DNA of 64,000 nucleotides from Spartobacteria bacterium (GTDB lineage Bacteria > Verrucomicrobiota > Verrucomicrobiia > Chthoniobacterales > UBA10450). Under the pieces are notes generated by a model. The model did no database searches, was not told the DNA's origin, and was given only the letters and a program-made list of their open reading frames with translations. Position numbers and translations under genes: made by a program. The DNA lies in contig PNAA01000034.1 of NCBI GenBank assembly GCA_003169975.1, forward strand, positions 1 to 64,000, written 5' to 3'. Of the stretch, positions 55,773 through 63,260 are shown one piece after another. How positions within the stretch are numbered: the stretch's first letter is position 1; each line of letters opens with the position of its first letter.

Positions 55773-56299
55773 CAAAAACGCCGCAACCCCGCCTTGCGAC
55801 CGTCGCTGACGCGGAAGCGATCAACGAGATCTACAACCACTACGTCCGCACGTCAGCAGCGACCTTCCAGGTCGAAGACGAAACGACGGAAGAGCGGATT
55901 GAGGAGTTGCGCACCCGGCCAGGAAATCAGCCGATTATTGTCCTCGAAGCCGACGGCGAAATCGTCGGCTGGGGCGCGCTCTCGCCTTTCCGCTCGCGTT
56001 GCGCCTACCGCGACACAATCGAGCTTTCCGTCTACGTGCGGCACGATTGCCACCGGCGCGGCTCTGGCCGCGTCATCGTGCACGACTTGATCGCACGGGC
56101 GCGTTCGTTAGGCTACCACACCATCCTGGCCGCCTCGTGCGAGGAATCGGTCGCCAGCATTGCTCTCCTCCATTCCTTAGGCTTCCGCGAGACCGGGCGG
56201 CTGCGCGAAGTCGGCCACAAATTCGGACGGCGCTTCGATGTCATCTACTTGCAGTTGATGCTCTCAGCACCGCTCCAGGAACCCAAAAAAACACTTTAG
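55769..56299 (+). CDS. GNAT acetyltransferase of the phosphinothricin/ArsN1 type
   Basis: About 176 aa from a GTG overlapping the arsC stop (GTGA); an ATG at 55733 is less likely. The phosphinothricin-acetyltransferase pattern is clear: [20 protein letters not shown] near the N-terminus, [20 protein letters not shown] for acetyl-CoA binding, and [20 protein letters not shown]. In ars operons such enzymes (ArsN1) acetylate arsinothricin, an arsenic-containing glutamate mimic. The tight coupling to arsC supports that reading; methionine sulfoximine or phosphinothricin are alternative substrates. Confidence 0.8.
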   Translation: MTKTPQPRLATVADAEAINEIYNHYVRTSAATFQVEDETTEERIEELRTRPGNQPIIVLEADGEIVGWGALSPFRSRCAYRDTIELSVYVRHDCHRRGSGRVIVHDLIARARSLGYHTILAASCEESVASIALLHSLGFRETGRLREVGHKFGRRFDVIYLQLMLSAPLQEPKKTL

Positions 56300-56368
56300 G
56301 CTTCGCCCTCAAGCGCAGGAAGCGACGCCTCTGCGATGCTATTGTATGGGACGACGAACGGAGGACTT

Positions 56369-56893
56369 ATGATCAGCTTTGACGACACCGACTATGGCGA
56401 GACGGATATTTTGAAAGGGCTGCTGGCGGGAGTGGCCGGCGGTCTGCTCGCCTCCTTTCTGATGGAGCAATTCCAGGCGGCGTGGAGCGCGACGTCGCAG
56501 GCCATGCAATCGTCGCAAAGGCGGGGCGGCCGAAAACCGGATCCGGCTACGGTGAAAGCGGCCAACGTCATCTCGGAAAAAGTGACCGGCCACAAAGTGC
56601 CGAAGGATTACAAGTCGCTGGCGGGCGAAGCGGTGCACTACGGGATGGGAGCGACAACGGCGGCGGTTTACGGCGTGCTCGCGGAAGTCGCGCCGATCGT
56701 CACCGTCGGCGATGGCGCCGCCTTTGGCGCCGGCGTCTGGGCGCTCGCGGATGAACTCGCGGTCCCGGCCGCGGGGTTGTCGAGGCCGGCGCGGGAAATT
56801 CCCCTAACGACGCACCTCTACGCCCTCGCTTCGCATCTGGTCTACGGCTGGATCACCGAGACGGTCCGGCGAGCCGTGCGCCGTGCTCTCTAG
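56369..56893 (+). CDS. DUF1440 (YagU-like) inner membrane protein
   Basis: About 174 aa from an ATG preceded by GGAGGA. Membrane segments include ILKGLLAGVAGGLLASFLME, a GA-rich pair (YGMGATTAAVYGVLAEVAPI, then GDGAAFGAGVWALADELAVP) and a C-terminal HLYALASHLVYGWITETV. This layout fits the DUF1440 family, whose E. coli member YagU is linked to acid resistance. Role here unknown. Confidence 0.65.
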   Translation: MISFDDTDYGETDILKGLLAGVAGGLLASFLMEQFQAAWSATSQAMQSSQRRGGRKPDPATVKAANVISEKVTGHKVPKDYKSLAGEAVHYGMGATTAAVYGVLAEVAPIVTVGDGAAFGAGVWALADELAVPAAGLSRPAREIPLTTHLYALASHLVYGWITETVRRAVRRAL

Positions 56894-56918
56894 CGACGGC
56901 CGACGATCGAAAACGCCA

Positions 56919-58007
56919 TCAAGGCGCACCGACCACTTTGTAAACGTGGTACGGGGTGGAGCGCATATCCTTTCCGCCATTGAAGCGCGGCATGTTTTGG
57001 ATTTGCGAGGTGGTGACGTAGAGCGAGCCATCGGGCCCTAAGGCCAGGCTGTCGGGCCAGCTAAGGCGCCCGTCCGCGACCACCGGTTCAAGCTTCTTTT
57101 CCTTCGGGTCGAAGCTCATGACCGCACCATGTTCCACATCGGTGAGATAGAGCTTTCCGTTCGGCCCCATCAACATTCCATCCGGCACCGGCGTTTCGAT
57201 CACTCTCTCCACCTGGGCGCTCAATTCACTTTTCGTTAGGCTTGAATTCCGCAAATCGACCGTCTTAATCCGGTAAAGCGCGCGTCCGGTCAGGGCATGG
57301 TAATAGAGGAAACCGTTCCGCTGATCGAGCGCGATGCCGTCGGAATGGATCCGCGGTGGTTGCCCGTTCTCCGCCAGCAGCGCACGACCGGCCACTTGCA
57401 GTTTGAAATCCTTTTCCGCCTGGGTGGAGCGATCTTCCTGCAGAAGACGGCGCGCTTGGCCGCTGCCCAGATCCACCACCACGATCGCGCCCAGCCCGGA
57501 GTCGGTGATGAACGCCGTCTGCGTCTTGGGATCGACGCGAACGTCGTTCAGGTAACTGTTTTTCGGGGCCACGTCCTCGCCCAACAGGATGGTTTGCACG
57601 ACCTCGTTCTTGGCCAGATCGATTTTCACCAACTTGGGTCCGCCCTTGACGGTCTCCTTCATTTTCGGCGCGGCCGGATCGAGAATCCAAAGGCTATCGC
57701 TGTCGTCCACGTAGACACTTTGCACACAAACAAAGTGGTTGGCCGGTGCTCCCGTCTGGTTCCACTCTTCGCTCGGGAACGGCCGCGGCTTTCCGTCGAC
57801 CACTTCCGCGACCGAGATGGTGTGATCATCGGACCAATCGGGAAAATTGACGAAGATTCGCCCACTTTTCGAGACCGCCACGCCCGTCACCTGCTGATCC
57901 GGAAAACTGGCGACGAGTGCAAGGCTGGCAGTCGCGGCTGGCAACGGCACGGCTGTGAGCAGGAAAAGTAAAGCGAAGGTGCCGAAAGTTCGAAGTTTCA
58001 TCCTCAT
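56919..58007 (-). CDS. Secreted major-royal-jelly-protein/SMP-30-like propeller
   Basis: About 362 aa from the ATG at 58007, which follows an AGGGGAA ribosome site, with a signal peptide (MRMKLRTFGTFALLFLLTAV). Propeller motifs include VTGVAVSKSGRIFVNFPDWS, YLNDVRVDPKTQTAFITDSG, HSDGIALDQRNGFLYYHALT and PDGMLMGPNGKLYLTDVEHG, the pattern of bacterial MRJP-type proteins. A lactonase-like hydrolase or ligand binder is possible. No operon partner is evident. Confidence 0.75.
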   Translation of the reverse strand: MRMKLRTFGTFALLFLLTAVPLPAATASLALVASFPDQQVTGVAVSKSGRIFVNFPDWSDDHTISVAEVVDGKPRPFPSEEWNQTGAPANHFVCVQSVYVDDSDSLWILDPAAPKMKETVKGGPKLVKIDLAKNEVVQTILLGEDVAPKNSYLNDVRVDPKTQTAFITDSGLGAIVVVDLGSGQARRLLQEDRSTQAEKDFKLQVAGRALLAENGQPPRIHSDGIALDQRNGFLYYHALTGRALYRIKTVDLRNSSLTKSELSAQVERVIETPVPDGMLMGPNGKLYLTDVEHGAVMSFDPKEKKLEPVVADGRLSWPDSLALGPDGSLYVTTSQIQNMPRFNGGKDMRSTPYHVYKVVGAP

Positions 58008-58032
58008 AGAATCGTTCCCCTGACTCGTTAGG

Positions 58033-58683
58033 CTAGGCTTCCCGCTCCGCGGCGCCAGCCAGCAAGGCGTGCACCTCTTCGTCGGTTGTCTGCCGGAAAT
58101 TATCGTAAAACTGGCCGATGCCAAAAAACGGTTCGGGTTGCCACCCGCAAACCACTTCGTCGGCTTCCGCCTGCATTTTCCGGCCGGTCGATTCCGCCGC
58201 GACCGGCACCGCGATAATCAGGCGCGCCGGTTTGCGTTCCCGCACCGCCCGGGCCGCGGCCCGCATCGTCGCACCGGTCGCGAGACCGTCATCCACCAGG
58301 AACACTGTTTTGCCCTCGAGGTCGGGAAAGGTCCGTGCGCCGCGGTAACGCTCCTCGCGCCGGAGAAGCTCTTCCTTCTCCCGCGCTGTCACCCAGTCGA
58401 TCGCTTCCTGCGCGCGGGGACCGAGCGCCGCAACCACCCCGGCGTTTAAGACCCGGATTCCCCCAGATGCGACCGCTCCCATCGCGAGCTCCTCCCGGCC
58501 GGGCACGCCCAGCTTACGCACCACGAAGACATCGAGCGGGGCCTGCAAGGCGCGCGCGATTTCGTATCCCACCGGCACCCCGCCGCGCGGCAGCGCGAGC
58601 ACGATCAGGTCGCGGCGGCCGCGAAAACGAACCAGCTCGCGCGCGAGAAATCGCCCGGCATCGCTGCGGTCGAGGAAGCGCAT
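58033..58683 (-). CDS. Phosphoribosyltransferase domain protein (COG1926 type)
   Basis: 216 aa type I PRT fold. The PRPP loop is VFLVDDGLATGATMRAAARA; an earlier LIVLALPRGGVPVGYEIARA forms the flexible and first strand part. KLGVPGREELAMGAVASGG is typical of the COG1926 group, which includes predicted phosphoribosyltransferases often near erythromycin-esterase or dienelactone-type proteins. Substrate base unknown. It is divergent from the MFS gene over an AT-rich 115-bp gap. Confidence 0.8.
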   Translation of the reverse strand: MRFLDRSDAGRFLARELVRFRGRRDLIVLALPRGGVPVGYEIARALQAPLDVFVVRKLGVPGREELAMGAVASGGIRVLNAGVVAALGPRAQEAIDWVTAREKEELLRREERYRGARTFPDLEGKTVFLVDDGLATGATMRAAARAVRERKPARLIIAVPVAAESTGRKMQAEADEVVCGWQPEPFFGIGQFYDNFRQTTDEEVHALLAGAAEREA

Positions 58684-58798
58684 TGGTCAAAAAGTGAATC
58701 GTGAACCGCGAATCGACAAATTTAACAATTTAGCGATTTAACGCTGCCAACACTTGGATTCCCCGCAAATCCAGACGAGGAAATCCGCGCCACGCACT

Positions 58799-60106
58799 AT
58801 GAAAGGAACAGGAATCGAACGCACCGCCAACGTGCCGGAGGATCTCACCGGCCGCCCGCGGCGCGTCGTGACCGGCGCGGTCTCGTGGCGCCGGACTTTC
58901 TCCGCCTTTCAATATCGCAACTACCGGCTCTACTTTTGGGGCCAGCTCGTCTCTCTCATCGGCACCTGGATGACGAACACCGCGCAAGGCTGGCTCGTTT
59001 ACCAGCTGACCGGTTCCAAGGCATTGTTAGGCGTGGTCGCCGCCGCCGGCACAGCGCCGATGCTTTTCTTCGCCACCTGGGGCGGCTGGGCGGCCGATCG
59101 TTTCCCGAAACGCTCCGTCCTCATCTGGACGCAAAGCGCCATGATGATTCTGGCTTTTGTCTTTGCGGGGCTGGTCGGGTCGGGGCTCATCCGGCCGTGG
59201 GAAATCATCGTGCTCGGCCTTTGTGGCGGAGTGGTGATGGCCTTCGACATGCCGGCGCGGCAATCGTTCGTCGTCGAGATCGCGAGCCGCGAAGACTTGA
59301 TGAACGCGATCTCGCTCAACAGCGCGATGTTCAACGGCGCGCGCATCATCGGTCCCGCGATCGCCGGTTTCCTGATGGCGAAAGTGGGCATCGCGCTCTG
59401 CTTCTTTATCGATGGCGTCAGTTTTCTCGCCGTCCTTGCCGGGTTGCTCATGATGCGCTTGCCAGCGCACCGACCGCACGCCGCGGCGGGCGGCGCGCTC
59501 GCCCAATCCCTCGAGGGCTTTCGCTACGTCTGGCATCACATCCGGGTCCGCACCATTTTCATTCTCTTCGCGATCGTCGGAATTTTTGGCTGGTCCTACT
59601 CCGTTCTCATGCCGGCCTTCGCGCGCGATGTGTTGCATCTCGGCGAGCAAGGCTACGGCTTTTTGTTAGGCGCGAGCGGCGTGGGCGCGCTCCTCGGCGC
59701 CTTTACGACCGCGACTTTCGGGGCCGGAGTCTCGCCGCGCAAACTGGCCTTTGGCGGGGTTTGGCTTTTCTCGGCGATGCTTTTGATTTTTTCGTTCAAT
59801 CGCAATTTGATCATCGCGATGCTCTGTCTTGCCGGTTCCGGGTTCGGCATGATGCTTTTCTTCTCCACCTCCAACACCACCGTGCAGACCATTGTGCCGG
59901 ACGAAATGCGGGGCCGTGTAATGGGCATCTGGGCGCTGATTTTCGGTGGGATGATTCCCTTTGGCAGCCTCGAAGCCGGGGCGCTCGCGCACTACCTCGG
60001 AACCTCCGCCACCCTTGGAATCGGCGCCTGCATCTGCGCCCTCGCCGCCATGGTGACGCTGATGATTGTCCGCCGGCGGGACGCGCAGCTGGCCGCCGCG
60101 GCCTAA
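58799..60106 (+). CDS. MFS exporter (EntS/MFS_3-type)
   Basis: About 435 aa from the ATG at 58799. Twelve membrane helices are expected; YRNYRLYFWGQLVSLIGTWM is the MFS_3 opening and WGGWAADRFPKRSVLIWTQS is motif A. DMPARQSFVVEIASREDLMN and GPAIAGFLMAKVGIA are also characteristic. Relatives export siderophores or drugs. Its stop codon is part of a GCCTAACGAG word, and the next repeat begins 13 bp later. Confidence 0.85.
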   Translation: MKGTGIERTANVPEDLTGRPRRVVTGAVSWRRTFSAFQYRNYRLYFWGQLVSLIGTWMTNTAQGWLVYQLTGSKALLGVVAAAGTAPMLFFATWGGWAADRFPKRSVLIWTQSAMMILAFVFAGLVGSGLIRPWEIIVLGLCGGVVMAFDMPARQSFVVEIASREDLMNAISLNSAMFNGARIIGPAIAGFLMAKVGIALCFFIDGVSFLAVLAGLLMMRLPAHRPHAAAGGALAQSLEGFRYVWHHIRVRTIFILFAIVGIFGWSYSVLMPAFARDVLHLGEQGYGFLLGASGVGALLGAFTTATFGAGVSPRKLAFGGVWLFSAMLLIFSFNRNLIIAMLCLAGSGFGMMLFFSTSNTTVQTIVPDEMRGRVMGIWALIFGGMIPFGSLEAGALAHYLGTSATLGIGACICALAAMVTLMIVRRRDAQLAAAA

Positions 60107-60119
60107 CGAGATCTCGCGA

Positions 60120-60226
60120 TGTAGACGCTTCCCTCTGGGAAGCGCGGGAGTTGCATCCATTACAGATCGAGCGGCCCTCGTGGCGGCGACGCCAACGCCC
60201 GCGTTTCGCAGAGCGAAGCGTCTACA
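60120..60226. repeat. Intergenic inverted repeat, TGTAGACGCTTCGCT family, copy 2
   Basis: The left arm TGTAGACGCTTCCCTCTGGG and the right arm, read on the other strand as TGTAGACGCTTCGCTCTGCG, match over 26 of 29 bases. The element fills the gap between the convergent MFS and gatA genes, and the gatA stop codon TAG (60222-60224) lies inside its right arm. A strong hairpin here could end transcription from both sides. Confidence 0.7.
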
Positions 60227-61679
60227 ACGGCCGCCGGCGGTGCCAGTCGGTGCTTTGCTCGAAAGCGTGCGCGAGCTGGAAAACGCGCGTCTCATCGAGC
60301 GCCCGGCCCATGATTTGCAACCCGATCGGCAGCGGATTTTCCGTCTCTTCCCGGGCGAAGCCGCAGGGAATACTGATGCCACAAATCCCCGCCAGGTTGG
60401 CCGCGTTGGTGAAAATGTCGGCGAGATACATGCGCAACGGGTCGGCGGAGCGTTCGCCGAGCAGGAACGCCGGCTCCGGTGTGGTCGGCGAAATGATGGC
60501 GTCCACCTTTTCGAAAGCCCGCGCGAAATCCTGCCGGATGAGCGTCCGCACCTTTTGCGCCCGCAGATAATAGGCGTCGTAGTACCCGGAGCTGAGCACA
60601 TAGGTTCCGAGAATGATCCGGCGTTTGACCTCGGCGCCGAAACCTTCCGCGCGGGTGCGGCCGTAATGATCGGACAAGTCGAGCGGATTCTCCGCGCGAT
60701 AGCCGTAACGCACGCCGTCGAAGCGCGCCAGATTGGCCGACGCCTCGGCCGTCGCGATGATGTAATAGGTATCGATCGCGTAGTCGGTATGGGGCAGTGA
60801 AATATCGACCAGCTCCGCGCCTAACGAGCTGAAATGCGCCAGCGCAGTATCGATCGCGGCTCTCACCTCCGGGTCGATACCGGCGATCAGGTATTCCTTC
60901 GGCAATCCCAACCGGACACCGCGCAGATTGCTTTCCAGCGCGGCGCTGTAAGCGGGCACCGGCGCGTCGAGCGAGGTGGAGTCGTTCGGGTCGACCCCCG
61001 CCATCACTTCGAGGAGGAGCGCGGCATCGCGCACCGTTCTCGCGAGGGGACCGATCTGGTCGAGCGAAGAAGCAAACGCCACCAGGCCATGGCGCGACAC
61101 GCGGCCATAGGTCGGCTTCATCCCGACCACGCCGCACAGCGCCGCCGGCTGCCGAATCGATCCGCCGGTGTCCGAGCCTAACGACGCAATCGCTTCCCCT
61201 GCCGCGACGGCCGCGGCGGAACCGCCGCTCGACCCGCCCGGAATGCGCGCCCGGTCCCACGGATTGCGCGTCGGCTTCACGCTCGAGTTCTCGGTCGAAG
61301 ATCCCATCGCGAATTCGTCCATGTTCGTTTTGCCGAACGGGATCGCGCCGGCTGCCTTCAGCCGGGCAATCGCCGTCGCGTCGAACATTCCGCGGTAACC
61401 GCGCAGAATTTTCGAAGCGCAGGTGCAGGGCTGTCGCTCGACGCTGATCGCATCCTTGACCGCAATCGGGATTCCGCCCAGCGGCAGGCTCACATCGGCC
61501 GCATCGGCCGCGGCGAGCGCGGCATCGAGATCGCGCGAAAGGTAGGCGTCGATCTGGGGATCGAGCGTCTCGATCCGCTCGTGCAAAGCCTCGAGCACTT
61601 CGCGCGGCGAAACCTCGCGCCCGCGCAGAAGTTTTTGCAATTCAGAGATCGTTAGGCCGGGCAGATCGCTCTTCGTCAT
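60222..61679 (-). CDS. gatA: Glutamyl-tRNA(Gln) amidotransferase subunit A
   Basis: 485 aa with the amidase triad Lys75 (PIAVKDAIS), cis-Ser150 (PGGSSGGSAAAV) and Ser174 (SDTGGSIRQPAA). GatA releases ammonia from glutamine for GatB to amidate Glu-tRNA(Gln) or Asp-tRNA(Asn). Its start overlaps gatC by ATGA, giving the usual gatC-gatA order; gatB is not in the window. The last residues and stop are supplied by the right arm of the inverted repeat at 60120-60226. Confidence 0.95.
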   Translation of the reverse strand: MTKSDLPGLTISELQKLLRGREVSPREVLEALHERIETLDPQIDAYLSRDLDAALAAADAADVSLPLGGIPIAVKDAISVERQPCTCASKILRGYRGMFDATAIARLKAAGAIPFGKTNMDEFAMGSSTENSSVKPTRNPWDRARIPGGSSGGSAAAVAAGEAIASLGSDTGGSIRQPAALCGVVGMKPTYGRVSRHGLVAFASSLDQIGPLARTVRDAALLLEVMAGVDPNDSTSLDAPVPAYSAALESNLRGVRLGLPKEYLIAGIDPEVRAAIDTALAHFSSLGAELVDISLPHTDYAIDTYYIIATAEASANLARFDGVRYGYRAENPLDLSDHYGRTRAEGFGAEVKRRIILGTYVLSSGYYDAYYLRAQKVRTLIRQDFARAFEKVDAIISPTTPEPAFLLGERSADPLRMYLADIFTNAANLAGICGISIPCGFAREETENPLPIGLQIMGRALDETRVFQLAHAFEQSTDWHRRRPL

Positions 61680-61966
61680 TCGACCACCCTGGTGACGATG
61701 AACAAACCATTCGCCGCCCGGGGCGCGTGACGCAGCGCTTCCTCCTGGGTCAGGCCAGGGCGCGGCTCATCCTCGCGCAGGACGTCGAAGACCGGAAAGG
61801 CATGCGCCGCCGGTTCGACGCCTTCCACGTTCACCTCACGCAGTTTCGCCGCGTGCTCGAGCACCTGCCCGAGCTGCGTCTGGAAAAGCGCGGTTTCCTC
61901 CGCCGTCAGGTCGAGACGCGCGAGCTGCGCGACGTAGGCGACATCGAGATCAGAAGGTTCGGGCAT
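61676..61966 (-). CDS. gatC: Glutamyl-tRNA(Gln) amidotransferase subunit C
   Basis: About 96 aa from MPEPSDLDVAYVAQLARLDL, the standard GatC opening. In-frame starts at 61999 and 62005 would add up to 13 residues. The C-terminal belt region is LREDEPRPGLTQEEALRHAP, which wraps between GatA and GatB. ATGA overlap with gatA. The repeat at 62001-62090 abuts the longest start. Confidence 0.92.
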   Translation of the reverse strand: MPEPSDLDVAYVAQLARLDLTAEETALFQTQLGQVLEHAAKLREVNVEGVEPAAHAFPVFDVLREDEPRPGLTQEEALRHAPRAANGLFIVTRVVE

Positions 61967-62000
61967 GTGCTTGCGAAGGTAATCGCTCGTCGCCGCCATT

Positions 62001-62090
62001 GTCATGTTGAGCGGAGCGAAACACCTCTGACTATTTCCGCCTCTCCGCGCGCCCGGAATATCAGTGATCCTTCGCTTCGCTCAGGATGAC
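62001..62090. repeat. Intergenic inverted repeat, GTCATCCTGAGCG family
   Basis: The left end reads GTCATGTTGAGCGGAGCGAA and the right end, on the opposite strand, GTCATCCTGAGCGAAGCGAA. About 90 bp, placed between gatC and the upstream tail-anchored protein gene. The outer ends match the copy at 11707-11799. Confidence 0.65.
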
Positions 62091-62097
62091 AACTTAA

Positions 62098-62463
62098 TCA
62101 GAAATGCAGATGGGTCGTGATCCAGATGATGGCGAGGGCGAGCGCGATGACGAGCACGATGAAGAGCAGGCGGCCTTCGCTCCGCTGCTTGCGGAGGGAG
62201 CGCGGGCGGCGGTTTTCCGCGGCGTATTCGCCGTAGCGTTTATCCTGCAGCGCGATCGAGACATCGAGGCGATTGCGCCCTTCGCTCGCGCGCTCCAGCA
62301 GGTCTTCGCGCTCCCGCCGAGTCTTTTCCTCCGCGACGCGGGGCGCCTCCTCGATCATGCGCTGGAGGTCTTCCATCTGCTTGCGCAAATCGCTTTCCAA
62401 CTGCGCAAGCTCCTGCTGCTTCAGGTTGAGCGGCGTGTCGGATTGAGCGCGTCGTCGTGCCAT
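62098..62463 (-). CDS. Tail-anchored coiled-coil protein (short)
   Basis: 121 aa. Residues about 14-75 form a charged coiled coil (KQQELAQLESDLRKQMEDLQ), followed by a basic stretch (ENRRPRSLRKQRSEGR) and one C-terminal membrane helix (LLFIVLVIALALAIIWITTH). The N-terminus faces the cytosol. I do not recognise a family. It lies 6 bp downstream of a longer protein of the same design, so the two are likely co-expressed and may interact. Confidence 0.65.
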   Translation of the reverse strand: MARRRAQSDTPLNLKQQELAQLESDLRKQMEDLQRMIEEAPRVAEEKTRREREDLLERASEGRNRLDVSIALQDKRYGEYAAENRRPRSLRKQRSEGRLLFIVLVIALALAIIWITTHLHF

Positions 62464-62469
62464 GCGCGC

Positions 62470-63099
62470 CTAACGACTTGCGCCGTTCATGTAGAGAAAA
62501 ATGAGCAGGGCGATCACTCCGCAGATGATCAACGGCAAGCTCAGGGCAAAGCCGATCTGGAGCCACTGCGCGAAGGAATGGGTCGGCCCGCCGCTGGTCT
62601 CGAAGCCACTACTGGTCTCAGGCAACGGCACGGACTCATGCTCGTCGGCCGTCGCCTGGAGCCGACTGCGCTGCTGGCTGTATTCCGTCCGGGCGTCGTC
62701 CACCGTGCTCAGCGCGCGACTTAATTCCTTGCTCAGGTCGGCCGGGTTCCAGGTCCGCGGATCAATCGCCTCGAGCAGCTCGAGGTGTTGCCCAAAACTC
62801 TCCCGCGTCGCGCGAAGCTGCTCCATTTTTTTCTGTGCGTCGTAGGCTTCGCGCTCAAGCACGACCAGAGAGCGCGTCAGCTTGTCGGTCATCTCGGCCC
62901 GACCGTGCTCGAGCTCTTCCTGGCGTCGGCTCAGCTCCTCGAGTTCGCGCTTTTGTTTTTCGATCTGTTCCTGTTGGCGCTTCAGCTGGAGCAATTGCTC
63001 CTGCGCTTTCTGCACCTGGGAGTCGAGGTGCTCGGTGCCAAGACTGTCGTCTTCGTTGAGTTCCAGCATTTGTTCGATGGGACGGATGCGTTCGGCCAT
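62470..63099 (-). CDS. Tail-anchored coiled-coil protein (long)
   Basis: 209 aa. A long Gln/Glu-rich coiled coil spans about residues 25-105 (KAQEQLLQLKRQQEQIEKQK, EELSRRQEELEHGRAEMTDK). A second helical stretch runs to about 155, and a C-terminal membrane helix ends the chain (LSLPLIICGVIALLIFLYMN). No catalytic motif is seen. With the next gene it forms a two-gene unit upstream of gatCA. Function unknown. Confidence 0.65.
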   Translation of the reverse strand: MAERIRPIEQMLELNEDDSLGTEHLDSQVQKAQEQLLQLKRQQEQIEKQKRELEELSRRQEELEHGRAEMTDKLTRSLVVLEREAYDAQKKMEQLRATRESFGQHLELLEAIDPRTWNPADLSKELSRALSTVDDARTEYSQQRSRLQATADEHESVPLPETSSGFETSGGPTHSFAQWLQIGFALSLPLIICGVIALLIFLYMNGASR

Positions 63100-63221
63100 G
63101 GCGTTTTAGTGCGCCGGGCGACTGACGTTGTCCGGTCGCGCGAACGCTACGGCGGCATATTAATTGGCCGCGCTGGGATTGCCAGAATTTTCACCGCGCG
63201 AACTGCGAAATATCAAAGCTG

Positions 63222-63259
63222 CGTCCTCCCGAGCGGAGCGCAGCGCAGTCGGGAGATGA
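63222..63259. repeat. Half-copy of the GAGCGGAGCGCAGCGCAGTC repeat
   Basis: The central run GAGCGGAGCGCAGCGCAGTC is identical to that in the left arm of 11707-11799 and is flanked by CTCCC/GGGAG arms forming a local hairpin. It sits just past the rlmI stop and could act as its terminator. Confidence 0.55.
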
Positions 63260-63260
63260 C

